64,000 bases of DNA from Tenacibaculum agarivorans (GTDB lineage Bacteria > Bacteroidota > Bacteroidia > Flavobacteriales > Flavobacteriaceae). The DNA is taken from positions 173,229 to 237,228 of the forward strand of contig NZ_MSMP01000003.1 of assembly GCF_001936575.1 (NCBI RefSeq). Reading direction: 5' to 3'. A program made the translations under genes and the position numbers. Positions 23,532-31,287 of this stretch are shown piece after piece. The notes under the pieces were generated by a model. It worked only from the letters and a program-made list of their open reading frames with translations, was not told the DNA's origin and made no database searches. The stretch's first letter is position 1, and each line of letters begins with the position of its first letter.

Positions 23532-23978
23532 ATGAAAATAAATTGGGGTACAGGAATAGTAATATCTATCATAGCTTTTATCGGTTTTATTATGTTTATG
23601 GTAACTACAATGATTACAGATCACAAATACAATCATGATTTGGTAACCGATCGATATTATCAAAAAGAATTAAAATATCAAGATAATATCAATGCGGAAC
23701 GAAATATAAAAGAAATCAAAAATGCAGTAGTAGTTGAATCAACACAAAAAGGTTTAGAAATCATATTCTCAAAAGAATTTCAAACCGAACTTATCAAAGG
23801 AAAACTATTCTTATACAGACCGTCAGATAAAACTTTAGATAGTGAATTTCCTTTAGTACTAAAAGATCATAAATTACATATCTCTGAAAACTATTTAGTT
23901 GAAGGTCGTTGGAATATTACTATTGATTTTACGTATAAAAACATTCCATATTTATATCATAAAGAACTAATTTATTAA
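23532..23978 (+). CDS. ccoH: FixH/CcoH family protein
   Basis: The 148-aa protein has one N-terminal helix (GIVISIIAFIGFIMFMVTTM), then DHKYNHDLVTDRYYQKELKYQDNI, the FixH signature (Y..DY..K.. pattern), and a small periplasmic beta domain. FixH/CcoH helps assemble cbb3 oxidase with the CcoI copper pump. It sits 19 bp after ccoG and directly abuts the next gene. Confidence 0.85.
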   Translation: MKINWGTGIVISIIAFIGFIMFMVTTMITDHKYNHDLVTDRYYQKELKYQDNINAERNIKEIKNAVVVESTQKGLEIIFSKEFQTELIKGKLFLYRPSDKTLDSEFPLVLKDHKLHISENYLVEGRWNITIDFTYKNIPYLYHKELIY

Positions 23979-24680
23979 ATGTTATATACCGCTTTTATAT
24001 TAGGTTTTTTAGGGAGTTTACATTGCTTAGGTATGTGTGGACCTATAGCATTTATGTTACCTTTAAATAGACAAAATCAAGTAACTCAATTTTTTCAATT
24101 GATGAGTTATCATTTAGGCCGCCTAACTACTTATACATTAATAGGAGTCTTTTTTGGTCTTTTAGGAAGGGGATTTGAATTATTTACATTTCAACAACAC
24201 TTATCTATTTTTACAGGCGTTTTAATGATTAGTATTATCATTTTTCCAAAGCTATTTGCTAAACTCCCTTTTTCAAAAGCGATACATCAATTTTTAATTA
24301 AAATTAAATCAGAGTTAGGAAAGGAATTACAACAAAAAAAGAAAAATACATTTTTTCTTATTGGTTTTTTAAATGGTTTTTTACCCTGTGGGCTTTTATA
24401 TATGGCCATATTAGGCGCCATAGCTACTCATAATATATTTTACGGAAGTTTATACATGTTGCTATTTGGTTTAGGTACAATTCCATTAATGAGTTCTATT
24501 GTATACTTAGGAAAGTTTACACATTTTACATTTTACAATTATTTCAGAAAAATAGTCCCTATTGCGGTAATTATTATTGGCGTATTATTTATTCTTCGAG
24601 GTTTAGCTCTAGATATTCCATACATTTCTCCTGCGAATTCTATAAGTAACTTGGCAGAACATCAAACAGTTTGCAAGTAG
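23979..24680 (+). CDS. SafE/TauE-like membrane protein of the cbb3 cluster
   Basis: The 233-aa protein has about six membrane helices with GFLGSLHCLGMCGP near the start and NGFLPCGLLYMA at about residue 133. These Cys/His-containing loops are typical of the SafE-like branch found beside ccoGH, often listed as sulfite exporter TauE/SafE family. A role in copper or heme delivery to the oxidase is likely from context. Its ATG immediately follows the ccoH stop. Confidence 0.8.
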   Translation: MLYTAFILGFLGSLHCLGMCGPIAFMLPLNRQNQVTQFFQLMSYHLGRLTTYTLIGVFFGLLGRGFELFTFQQHLSIFTGVLMISIIIFPKLFAKLPFSKAIHQFLIKIKSELGKELQQKKKNTFFLIGFLNGFLPCGLLYMAILGAIATHNIFYGSLYMLLFGLGTIPLMSSIVYLGKFTHFTFYNYFRKIVPIAVIIIGVLFILRGLALDIPYISPANSISNLAEHQTVCK

Positions 24681-24689
24681 TTTTAACAC

Positions 24690-24703
24690 ATGATTTTAGT
24701 CAT
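24690..24703 (+). promoter_or_regulatory. Extra FNR-like palindrome upstream of the first usp gene
   Basis: ATGATTTTAGTCAT has one half of each type (ATGAT and GTCAT). Its centre is 31 bp upstream of the promoter-proximal palindrome at 24721-24734 and no -7 box lies at the standard distance, so it looks like an auxiliary site. Confidence 0.55.
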
Positions 24704-24720
24704 GTTTTTAATAAGTATAA

Positions 24721-24764
24721 CTGATTCATATCATAGTTTTTACTTGAGAGTTACGGTAGTTTTA
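24721..24764 (+). promoter_or_regulatory. FNR-like promoter for the first universal stress protein gene
   Basis: CTGATTCATATCAT (24721-24734), AGT, and TAGTTTTA (24757-24764) exactly 22 bp after the palindrome. ATG lies at 24792. Confidence 0.75.
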
Positions 24765-24791
24765 CAGTATTAATTTTTAAGTCTCTCAATT

Positions 24792-25625
24792 ATGAAAAAA
24801 ATTATGGTCCCAGTAGATTTCTCATTACATTCTGAGAATGCACTAAGAACAGCTGCTTTTTTTGCTAAAGAAAACCAATCAGAAATTATTGTAGTTCATA
24901 TGTTAGAATTATCGAATGCTGTAATGTCTGTTTCTCAAGCCTATTTGAATGAACAAACAGTATTTGAATTAAAACTAGCTGAAAAAAAATTCAAAGAATT
25001 TTTAGACAAATCATACCTTTCAGATATCAAAATTACTTCTATAATTCAGCATTATAAGAGCTTTAGTGATCTTCATAAGATTGCTATCGATGAAAAGATT
25101 GATTTGATTATTATGTCTTCTCAAGGAGTTTCAGGAATTAAAGAGATTTTCTTTGGTTCTAATACTGAAGTAGTGGTTAGAAATTCTACAATACCAGTAT
25201 TGGTAATTAAAGGGCTTCCTATAGCTAATACATTTAAAAAAGCAGTATTTGCTTGTGATTTTTCGAATGATTTTATTGAACCTTATAAAAAAGCAAAGGA
25301 AATTTTAGATTTTTTCCAATGTGATCTGCAATTATTGTACGTAAATACACCTGGAGCAAAGTTTAAAACAACTAAGGAAAAACAAGAACGAATAGAGAGA
25401 TTTTTAGCACAAATAGATACTAATGATGGTAATTTACCAAATACTGTAGAGGTATCTGATTATAGAATTGAAGATGGTATATTAGAATATGCCCAATCAA
25501 ATGAAAGTGATTTGATAGTGATGCCAACTCACGGAAAACATGGTATTGAACATTTTTTTGAAGGTAGTATTGCTGAAGACGTAGCAAACCACTCTAAACT
25601 TCCTGTACTTACAGTTAGAATATAA
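24792..25625 (+). CDS. Tandem universal stress protein (two UspA domains)
   Basis: The 277-aa cytosolic protein contains two UspA domains (about 1-140 and 148-277). Each ends with a nucleotide-loop-like segment: IDLIIMSSQGVSGIKEIFFGSNTEVV and LIVMPTHGKHGIEHFFEGSIAEDV, the second of the G-x2-G-x9-G(S) type. Such proteins help survival under low oxygen and energy stress. Its promoter ties it to the respiratory regulon. Confidence 0.88.
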   Translation: MKKIMVPVDFSLHSENALRTAAFFAKENQSEIIVVHMLELSNAVMSVSQAYLNEQTVFELKLAEKKFKEFLDKSYLSDIKITSIIQHYKSFSDLHKIAIDEKIDLIIMSSQGVSGIKEIFFGSNTEVVVRNSTIPVLVIKGLPIANTFKKAVFACDFSNDFIEPYKKAKEILDFFQCDLQLLYVNTPGAKFKTTKEKQERIERFLAQIDTNDGNLPNTVEVSDYRIEDGILEYAQSNESDLIVMPTHGKHGIEHFFEGSIAEDVANHSKLPVLTVRI

Positions 25626-25632
25626 AAAGAGA

Positions 25633-25778
25633 TGTCTAAAAAGTAATTGTAAGATGTTATTCTGATTTTTTTAGTGTTGAAGGAATCTTAATTATTAAGA
25701 AATTAATTTTAAAGATTCCTTCATTTCTTTTGTCTTAAACACCAATCTAAAACGACTCTGAATGATAATTTTTAGACA
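25633..25778. repeat. Nested inverted-repeat structure between usp and CBS genes
   Basis: Outer arms TGTCTAAAAA (25633-25642) and TTTTTAGACA (25769-25778) enclose a second perfect pair TGAAGGAATCTT (25678-25689) and AAGATTCCTTCA (25712-25723). The outer arm is followed by a T-run. It could terminate the two convergent genes and may be a dispersed intergenic repeat. Confidence 0.6.
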
Positions 25779-25811
25779 GTTTTTTTCTGCTAACAATTTT
25801 TTTTAAATGTT

Positions 25812-26222
25812 TTAAGATATAAAGAATTGTATCAAATCTGTAGTAGTTAAAATTCCTACTAAAACTTTAGCTTCAACTACAGGTAGTGCATGAAATTCTT
25901 TAGTACTTAAAATTTTTGCAGCATCTCTAATTGAGGTTTTAGAATCTACAACCACTACATTTTTTGTCATTAACTCTTTGACTGTAAGTGTACTTTCTAA
26001 TTTAATATCCGCATTAATAAAATCCCTGAAATTTTCATCATACTGATCCTCCAATACATCAATTTTACTTAAAATTCCCACAATATTTTGTCCACTAATT
26101 ACAGGTAAATGTCGGATTTTATGGAGTTCAAATAAATTTTTAATAGATGATACTCTATCCGTAGGTTTAACAGTAACTAAGTTAGTACTCATAATTGATG
26201 ATACGAATTCATTTCCCTTCAT
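25812..26222 (-). CDS. Two-CBS-domain protein
   Basis: The 136-aa protein consists of two CBS motifs: VSSIMSTNLVTVKPTDRVSS...RHLPVISGQNIVGILSKIDVL, and VKELMTKNVVVVD...FHALPVVEAKVLVGILTTTDLI. CBS pairs bind adenosine nucleotides and act as energy sensors. It is divergent from a usp gene and is closely related to the 139-aa CBS protein at 27273. Confidence 0.85.
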   Translation of the reverse strand: MKGNEFVSSIMSTNLVTVKPTDRVSSIKNLFELHKIRHLPVISGQNIVGILSKIDVLEDQYDENFRDFINADIKLESTLTVKELMTKNVVVVDSKTSIRDAAKILSTKEFHALPVVEAKVLVGILTTTDLIQFFIS

Positions 26223-26244
26223 TTTAATGCTATTTGAATACTTT

Positions 26245-26288
26245 CAAATTTCTAAAACTTATGATTTTTTCACTATGACTTTTGTCAT
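26245..26288 (-). promoter_or_regulatory. FNR-like promoter for the minus-strand CBS gene
   Basis: ATGACTTTTGTCAT on the plus strand (26275-26288); reading the minus strand, AGT follows and GAAATTTG (26245-26252) lies 22 bp away, the same imperfect -7 box as at ccoI. The ATG is 53 bp from the palindrome. Confidence 0.65.
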
Positions 26289-26317
26289 GTTTAATTGCAC
26301 AAAAAAGTGCTGTTTTA

Positions 26318-26361
26318 CTGATAAGTATCATAGTAAAACAGCTGTATTAACCCTAGTTTTA
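26318..26361 (+). promoter_or_regulatory. FNR-like promoter for the usp-CBS operon
   Basis: CTGATAAGTATCAT (26318-26331), AGT, then TAGTTTTA (26354-26361) exactly 22 bp after the palindrome. The ATG at 26383 is 52 bp from the palindrome, which supports that start over the longer frame opening at 26227. Confidence 0.75.
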
Positions 26362-26382
26362 TCCTATAAAATTTCAATAGTG

Positions 26383-27228
26383 ATGAGAAACATATTAATA
26401 CCTACAGATTTTTCTAAAAATGCACATGAAGCTTTATTTTATACTATAAAACTATTTAAAAATGAACCTTGTACATTTCATATTCTACATACGTTTGAAG
26501 TAAATACTCCAATTTTTACAAGTAGGCTGAATACTGTAAAAGGAAAGTTGTTGTACAATGAAAAACTAACTGCTGCTCAAAACCAAATGAATGAGATTTT
26601 AGTTAGTGTATCAATTATTTCTGAGGAGGAGGCACATTCGTTTGAGACATTGATTTTTTCTAAACCTTTAATAGAAACTATTCATAAAACAATTCAAAAT
26701 AAGAAAATAGACCTTGTAGTTATGGGAACTAAAGGAACTTCAGGATTAAAGGAAAAGCTTTTTGGAAGCAATACTGTAAAAGTGCTTAAATCAATTCAAA
26801 ATACTCCTTTATTAATCGTACCATTAGCCATTGATAAATTTACATTAGACCGAATTGCTTTTGCCACCGATTTTAAAAATGGATATACAAAACGATCACT
26901 AGCTACTTTAAAAGAATTCTGTGAATTACATGATGGAGAAGTTGAAACTATTCATGTTGACAATTTAGAACCCTACACTATAACAGAACGTAATAATATT
27001 CAAGTACTTGAAAAAGGATTACAAAATACAGAATACAATGTTAGCTTTATTAGCAAAACTAAATCTACTGAAAAACATATCCTAGAATATATTGATGAAG
27101 TACAAGATTTTGATTTGTTAGCCATGATAAAGTATCAACATGATGATTTCTATAACTGGATGAATGAACCTGTAATCAATAAACTTGGGTATCATACTAA
27201 AATTCCTTTTCTAGTAATACCTGAATAG
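26383..27228 (+). CDS. Tandem universal stress protein, diverged
   Basis: The 281-aa protein starts MRNILIPTDFSKNAHEALFY, a classic UspA opening. The first domain ends IDLVVMGTKGTSGLKEKLFGSNTVKV, a clear nucleotide-binding loop. The second domain (about 150-281) has lost that loop (DLLAMIKYQHDDFYNWMNEPV), so it probably no longer binds ATP in the same way. It is the first gene of a pair with the CBS protein 44 bp downstream. Confidence 0.85.
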   Translation: MRNILIPTDFSKNAHEALFYTIKLFKNEPCTFHILHTFEVNTPIFTSRLNTVKGKLLYNEKLTAAQNQMNEILVSVSIISEEEAHSFETLIFSKPLIETIHKTIQNKKIDLVVMGTKGTSGLKEKLFGSNTVKVLKSIQNTPLLIVPLAIDKFTLDRIAFATDFKNGYTKRSLATLKEFCELHDGEVETIHVDNLEPYTITERNNIQVLEKGLQNTEYNVSFISKTKSTEKHILEYIDEVQDFDLLAMIKYQHDDFYNWMNEPVINKLGYHTKIPFLVIPE

Positions 27229-27272
27229 AAGAACAAATTTCACATAAAAAACAATAAATAAATTAATATATC

Positions 27273-27692
27273 ATGAAAAAAAGAGAACCTGTATCAAAAA
27301 TAATGAGTGAAAACTTAGTTACATTAAATTCAAAAGACGATTTAACTACTGCGGAAGAACTTTTTAAAACACATCAAATTCGACACATCCCAATTGTACA
27401 AGGACAAGAAATTATAGGTATGCTAAGTCATACAGATTTATTAAGAGTGAGTTATGCAGAAACTATCCAAGAATATGAAACCGAATTTGATATTGTATTG
27501 AATAGTATTTTTACAATAGAGCAAGTAATGACACAAAATGTAGTTACAGTACAAGCAAACAGTACAATCAGAGAAGTAGCTGAAATTTTAGCTGAAAGAG
27601 AATTCCATGCCTTACCTGTTGTAGAGAATAATGATCTAGTTGGTATAGTTACAACTACTGATTTAATTACATATTTGTTAGAGCAATATTAA
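27273..27692 (+). CDS. Two-CBS-domain protein, paralogue of the one at 25812
   Basis: The 139-aa protein has two CBS motifs (VSKIMSENLVTLN...RHIPIVQGQEIIGMLSHTDLL and IEQVMTQNVVTVQ...FHALPVVENNDLVGIVTTTDLI). It aligns along its length with the 136-aa protein, so the two arose by duplication around the divergent promoter region. Confidence 0.85.
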   Translation: MKKREPVSKIMSENLVTLNSKDDLTTAEELFKTHQIRHIPIVQGQEIIGMLSHTDLLRVSYAETIQEYETEFDIVLNSIFTIEQVMTQNVVTVQANSTIREVAEILAEREFHALPVVENNDLVGIVTTTDLITYLLEQY

Positions 27693-27851
27693 TTTTGTAA
27701 TCGTTTTTTAAGTTAGTTTTCATGCTATAAATCATGGTGAAGTTTGCAACTGATTTTTAGACTTATAAAATTATGTTAAATGAATTCATAACTATTTTAA
27801 AAAACATTTTGTTTATATATTTTTATTATAACTTAAACAAAACAGGTTATT

Positions 27852-28076
27852 ATGGATATTATAAACGAAGCATTAGCATTTGAGCAAGCAAAAATGAAAA
27901 ACATGTCCACTAGTGACAGGGTGGTAGCATCTAGAGAAGCTAAGAGATTAGTATTGGCTATAAATGAAATCTACAAAAAAACTAAAGATTCTAAATTAAT
28001 GGATATCATGAAAAGAATCACAGTTAAAAAAAGAAAAATAGAATCAAGATTAAAAGGGAAACCTTTAACAATTTAG
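27852..28076 (+). CDS. Small basic helical protein of unknown function
   Basis: The 74-aa protein is charged and helical (SREAKRLVLAINEIYKKTKD, KRITVKKRKIESRLKGKP), with no signal or membrane segment. Regular codon composition, an ATG start and a following terminator support it as a real gene. I do not recognise the family. Confidence 0.65.
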   Translation: MDIINEALAFEQAKMKNMSTSDRVVASREAKRLVLAINEIYKKTKDSKLMDIMKRITVKKRKIESRLKGKPLTI

Positions 28077-28163
28077 CATTACGCTAGTTAATTTAGTTGT
28101 ATTCTAAGTAGATCGGATGATCTACTTTTAAAACTAAAAATTACAATTAGTTACTACACATTA

Positions 28164-28190
28164 AAACTTCTGATTTTCAGAAGTTTTTTT
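28164..28190 (+). terminator. Intrinsic terminator after the 74-aa gene
   Basis: Arms AAACTTCTGA (28164-28173) and TCAGAAGTTT (28177-28186) with a three-base loop, followed by a T-run. Confidence 0.8.
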
Positions 28191-28202
28191 ATTTAGTATA
28201 TG

Positions 28203-28233
28203 AAAAAAAGGCCTAGTTAATAAACTAGACCTT
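28203..28233 (-). terminator. Intrinsic terminator of the sbtA transcript
   Basis: On the minus strand, 11-bp arms (28208-28218 and 28223-28233, one G-U pair) with a four-base loop are followed by a run of T. It ends the unit containing the bicarbonate permease. Confidence 0.75.
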
Positions 28234-28282
28234 CAGAGAGAAATATAGAAAAGAATAACAATGAAAAAAGTTATATTTTCAT

Positions 28283-29248
28283 TTAAAAAGTATGTTGAAC
28301 CACATACATATAAATAGGCATTCCGAAAGTAATATTAAAAGGAAACGTTATTGCCAAGGCCATAGGGAGGTACAAACCTGGGTTAGCTTTCGGTGCAGCT
28401 ATTCGCATTGCAGCTGGAACAGCTATATAAGAAGCACTAGCAGCAAGAATAGCTATCAAAAATCTATTTCCTAATTCTTCTAACCATATTCCTGAAACGT
28501 AAGCAACTAATAGTCCATTTAAACACGGTATGACAATAGAAAATAAAAAGGCAAACTTTCCTTTTTTTAATAAAGGCTTTATTTTTCTTCCACTAGTAAT
28601 TCCCATATCTAATAAAAACACTGCTAAAAAGCCTTTAAAAATATCAGTTGTAAAAGGTTTTATACCAGCAGCTTGTACATCACTAGTGAAATATCCAATG
28701 AAAAGACTACCTATGATTAGTAAAACACTACCATTAGTTACAGCATGTTTTACTAATCCAACTAACTCTTTAGTAGATTTTTTGCCATTTGAAAATATTT
28801 GCATTAATAATACCCCTATGATTATTGATGGTGCTTCCATAAGAGCCATAACAGCTACCATATGTCCACCATAGTTTATATTTTCCATCTCTAAAAAGCT
28901 GACGGAGGTAATAAAAGTTACAGCACTAACAGACCCATAGGCTGCTGCTATTGCACCTGCGTTTTCTGTAGAGAATTTTTTCCTAAGAATAAAAAATGTA
29001 TAAAAAGGCACAAAAATAGCCAATAGAAACCCCATAAAAATACCTCCATAAATCTCAGAAGTAAAAGTACTATGTGCTAATTCTTGCCCCCCTTTAAATC
29101 CAATAGACAGCAACAAATACAAGGAAATAAACTTAGATGAATTTTTAGGTATTTCTAAATCACTTTTTACTTGAGATGCTAAAATTCCTAAAAAGAAAAA
29201 TAAAAGTGCTGGATTTGTTAAATTATCTATTAATAAGTGAATATCCAT
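28283..29248 (-). CDS. sbtA: SbtA-type sodium-dependent bicarbonate permease
   Basis: The 321-aa protein is built almost wholly of membrane helices in two halves. SDLEIPKNSSKFISLYLLLSIGFKGGQEL at the start and GITSGRKIKPLLKKG in the middle, with AASASYIAVPAAMR near the end, match the SbtA/DUF897 family. It would import bicarbonate with sodium across the inner membrane, feeding carboxylation reactions. It lies 9 bp after a 100-aa partner gene and opposite a LysR gene, a common arrangement for this family. Confidence 0.85.
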   Translation of the reverse strand: MDIHLLIDNLTNPALLFFFLGILASQVKSDLEIPKNSSKFISLYLLLSIGFKGGQELAHSTFTSEIYGGIFMGFLLAIFVPFYTFFILRKKFSTENAGAIAAAYGSVSAVTFITSVSFLEMENINYGGHMVAVMALMEAPSIIIGVLLMQIFSNGKKSTKELVGLVKHAVTNGSVLLIIGSLFIGYFTSDVQAAGIKPFTTDIFKGFLAVFLLDMGITSGRKIKPLLKKGKFAFLFSIVIPCLNGLLVAYVSGIWLEELGNRFLIAILAASASYIAVPAAMRIAAPKANPGLYLPMALAITFPFNITFGMPIYMYVVQHTF

Positions 29249-29257
29249 TTGATAAAT

Positions 29258-29560
29258 TTATTGATCAGTGTATTCTACAGTTATAGTTCCGTTGAGCTTT
29301 AACTTTTTATTATTTTCTAAAGCGTATTGAATCATTTTTGATAAATTATTTTTTTCTGCTTCTAATTCTTTAATCCTGCTACTATCAAAAATGGTTTCAT
29401 CATTATGGTTTCCTTCTAAAACAATTAATCGGTGTAGTTTATGATAATTCATTTTTGTATTAATAAGGTTTTTAATCACTTCAGCTGCTTGTGATGGAGT
29501 AAAGCTTCCTTCAACTAGCTTCAAGTTCTGAGTTAACTTTTGTGTTTTTGTAGCTTCCAT
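29258..29560 (-). CDS. Small soluble partner of the SbtA permease, unknown family
   Basis: The 100-aa protein opens with a helical part (TPSQAAEVIKNLINTKMNYHKL) and has a central coiled-coil-like stretch (SSRIKELEAEKNNLSKMIQYALEN) and a short strand at the end. It does not show the PII-like fold of cyanobacterial SbtB. Being first in the operon with sbtA suggests a regulatory or structural role with the transporter. Confidence 0.6.
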   Translation of the reverse strand: MEATKTQKLTQNLKLVEGSFTPSQAAEVIKNLINTKMNYHKLHRLIVLEGNHNDETIFDSSRIKELEAEKNNLSKMIQYALENNKKLKLNGTITVEYTDQ

Positions 29561-29701
29561 AAATTTTAATTTTAGATACTATATTTTTAATCGATGGGGT
29601 AAAATTCATACTTTTATTTCATTTATTATTATATATATATTATTTAATAATCATAAACATATTTTATAAAAAGTAGTTGACACTAGAAAAATGGCGGTTT
29701 A

Positions 29702-29735
29702 ATAAATAAAATCTTAATAATAAGATTTTATTTAT
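29702..29735. repeat. Perfect 15-bp palindrome in the sbtA/lysR intergenic region
   Basis: Arms ATAAATAAAATCTTA (29702-29716) and TAAGATTTTATTTAT (29721-29735) around ATAA. It lies between divergent genes and may be an operator. Confidence 0.6.
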
Positions 29736-29744
29736 GCATGAAAT

Positions 29745-29774
29745 TTTAATCATAAATAATAATAAATGATTAAA
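29745..29774. promoter_or_regulatory. Probable LysR-type operator
   Basis: TTTAATCAT (29745-29753) and ATGATTAAA (29766-29774) form a perfect 9-bp dyad with a 12-bp spacer, 25 bp before the LysR start codon. LysR proteins typically bind interrupted dyads in the gap shared with their target. Confidence 0.5.
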
Positions 29775-29799
29775 TTTGAGATGTCAATCAGGTTAGATT

Positions 29800-30723
29800 A
29801 TGAATTATACATTACATCAATTACGTGTTTTTATAGAAATAGTTGAAAAAAAGAGTATTACCAGAGCTTCTGAGGCACTCCATTTAACGCAGCCTGCGGT
29901 GTCTATACAATTAAAAAATTTTCAAGATCAATTTCCAATACCGTTGACAGAAGTAGTAGGGAAGAAGTTGTATGTAACAGATTTTGGCCTAGAAATAGCT
30001 GAAACTGCCAAGAGAATTTTAATAGAAGTAGATACTATAAATCATAAAACACATGCATTCCAAGGTAAATTAGCAGGAGTCTTAAAACTATCTATAGTAT
30101 CCACAGGGAAATATGTAATGCCTTATTATCTAGCTCAATTTCTAGATGAACATCCTGCGATTGACTTTTCAATGGATGTTACTAATAAACAAAAAGTAAT
30201 TAGTCATTTAGAGAATAATGAAGTAGATTTTGCTTTAGTTTCTGTATTGCCAACACATATCGACTTAAAAGCGATTCCTTTACTTAAAAATAGTTTATAC
30301 CTAGTAGGAGGAAAAGAAAGAGTTGAGCAGCGAAAGGGGAAAAAATCATTAATTTTTACTGACGAGCCTTTGCTATTTAGAGAAAAGGGATCTGCCACAA
30401 GAAATGCTATGGAAAACTTTATGGATAAGAAGAAATATCCTACTTCAAAAAAAATAGAGCTAACTTCTAATGAAGCATTAAAACAAGCTGTAATTGCAGG
30501 TATGGGATATTCAATAATGCCTTTAATTGGAATTAAAAATGCATTAAAACATCAAGAAATTTCAATTATACCTTATCCTGGCTTGCCTATAGAAACAGAA
30601 TGGAATATTATATGGAGAAAAGATAAGAAGCTAACACCTGTGGCCAAAGCTTTTATAGATTATATTGCTTTAAACAAAAAAGCAATTCAAGAAAAATATT
30701 TCTCATGGATTGATAAATTTTAA
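29800..30723 (+). CDS. LysR-family regulator divergent from the bicarbonate permease
   Basis: The 307-aa protein has an N-terminal winged HTH (MNYTLHQLRVFIEIVEKKSI, then TRASEALHLTQPAVSIQLKNF) and a C-terminal substrate-binding domain (about 90-300). It resembles the CbbR/CysB side of the family, in keeping with control of inorganic-carbon uptake. The effector is unknown. Confidence 0.88.
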   Translation: MNYTLHQLRVFIEIVEKKSITRASEALHLTQPAVSIQLKNFQDQFPIPLTEVVGKKLYVTDFGLEIAETAKRILIEVDTINHKTHAFQGKLAGVLKLSIVSTGKYVMPYYLAQFLDEHPAIDFSMDVTNKQKVISHLENNEVDFALVSVLPTHIDLKAIPLLKNSLYLVGGKERVEQRKGKKSLIFTDEPLLFREKGSATRNAMENFMDKKKYPTSKKIELTSNEALKQAVIAGMGYSIMPLIGIKNALKHQEISIIPYPGLPIETEWNIIWRKDKKLTPVAKAFIDYIALNKKAIQEKYFSWIDKF

Positions 30724-30728
30724 TCAAA

Positions 30729-30759
30729 AATAAGGTATTGATTTTTTCAATACCTTATT
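30729..30759. terminator. Terminator between lysR and the double-glycine peptide gene
   Basis: Arms AATAAGGTATTGA (30729-30741) and TCAATACCTTATT (30747-30759), perfect over 13 bp. It begins 5 bp after the lysR stop. A-rich and T-rich flanks let it serve both convergent genes. Confidence 0.75.
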
Positions 30760-30806
30760 CTCAAATCAATAGCTAATTAAATGTTGTATTAATTCTAATA
30801 AAAACT

Positions 30807-30974
30807 CTAATCACACAAAGCTTTACAATCATCTATAAGAAAATCATTGCCATGTAATTTAGCAGTTTGTATACATTTTCTTCTATAATATCCACAGCCT
30901 CTTAAGCCTCCATTTATTCTTTTCAAAGAAGATTTTTCTAATTCATACCTTTTAAGCATTTCTAGTGTACTCAT
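30807..30974 (-). CDS. Double-glycine leader peptide (bacteriocin/natural-product-like), 55 aa
   Basis: Starting at the ATG at 30974, the peptide opens MSTLEMLKRYELEKSSLKRI and then NGG, a leader ending in the Gly-Gly cleavage site read by C39 peptidase-ABC exporters. The 32-residue core (LRGCGYYRRKCIQTAKLHGN then DFLIDDCKALCD) has four Cys and several basic residues, as in disulfide-bonded bacteriocins or modified Bacteroidota GG-leader peptides. No exporter or modifying enzyme is adjacent, so it is an orphan precursor. A longer frame from 31049 is unlikely. Confidence 0.7.
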   Translation of the reverse strand: MSTLEMLKRYELEKSSLKRINGGLRGCGYYRRKCIQTAKLHGNDFLIDDCKALCD

Positions 30975-31237
30975 AATTAATAGTATTTTGGTTAAAAAAT
31001 TATTTATCCAAATATGATAAAAACAAGAAGTTAATTCGTGTAAATACAACTTAAAGATGTTCGTCTGGATACAAACGGACTTAGTTTTTTAAAACAAATA
31101 TTTTGATTCGGTTTTTTTCAACAAAACCTATCAAAACACCAGTTAAATCCTATTACATATGTTAAAAAATTACTAAAAAAAAGGATTACTTATCAGTTAT
31201 ATACAATAGTGGTATATTTAGTTTTTTATTAAAGTTA

Positions 31238-31261
31238 ACTATAAATAGTGCTATTTATAGT
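31238..31261. promoter_or_regulatory. Perfect palindrome before the YfcC-type carrier gene
   Basis: ACTATAAATAG (31238-31248) and CTATTTATAGT (31251-31261) form an 11-bp dyad with a two-base centre, ending 26 bp before the ATG at 31288. It looks like a repressor operator. The upstream gap 30975-31237 shows nothing else. Confidence 0.5.
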
Positions 31262-31287
31262 ATTTTCTGTCATCCTCGAATCAACAA

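Noticed and set aside
26227..26382. Extended N-terminus of the second universal stress protein
   Set aside because: The extension covers the promoter palindromes at 26275 and 26318 and lacks Usp-like sequence; the ATG at 26383 fits the family and the promoter spacing.
28292..28874. Plus-strand ORFs within the bicarbonate permease gene
   Set aside because: They are antisense to a well-supported membrane protein and have no recognisable domain.
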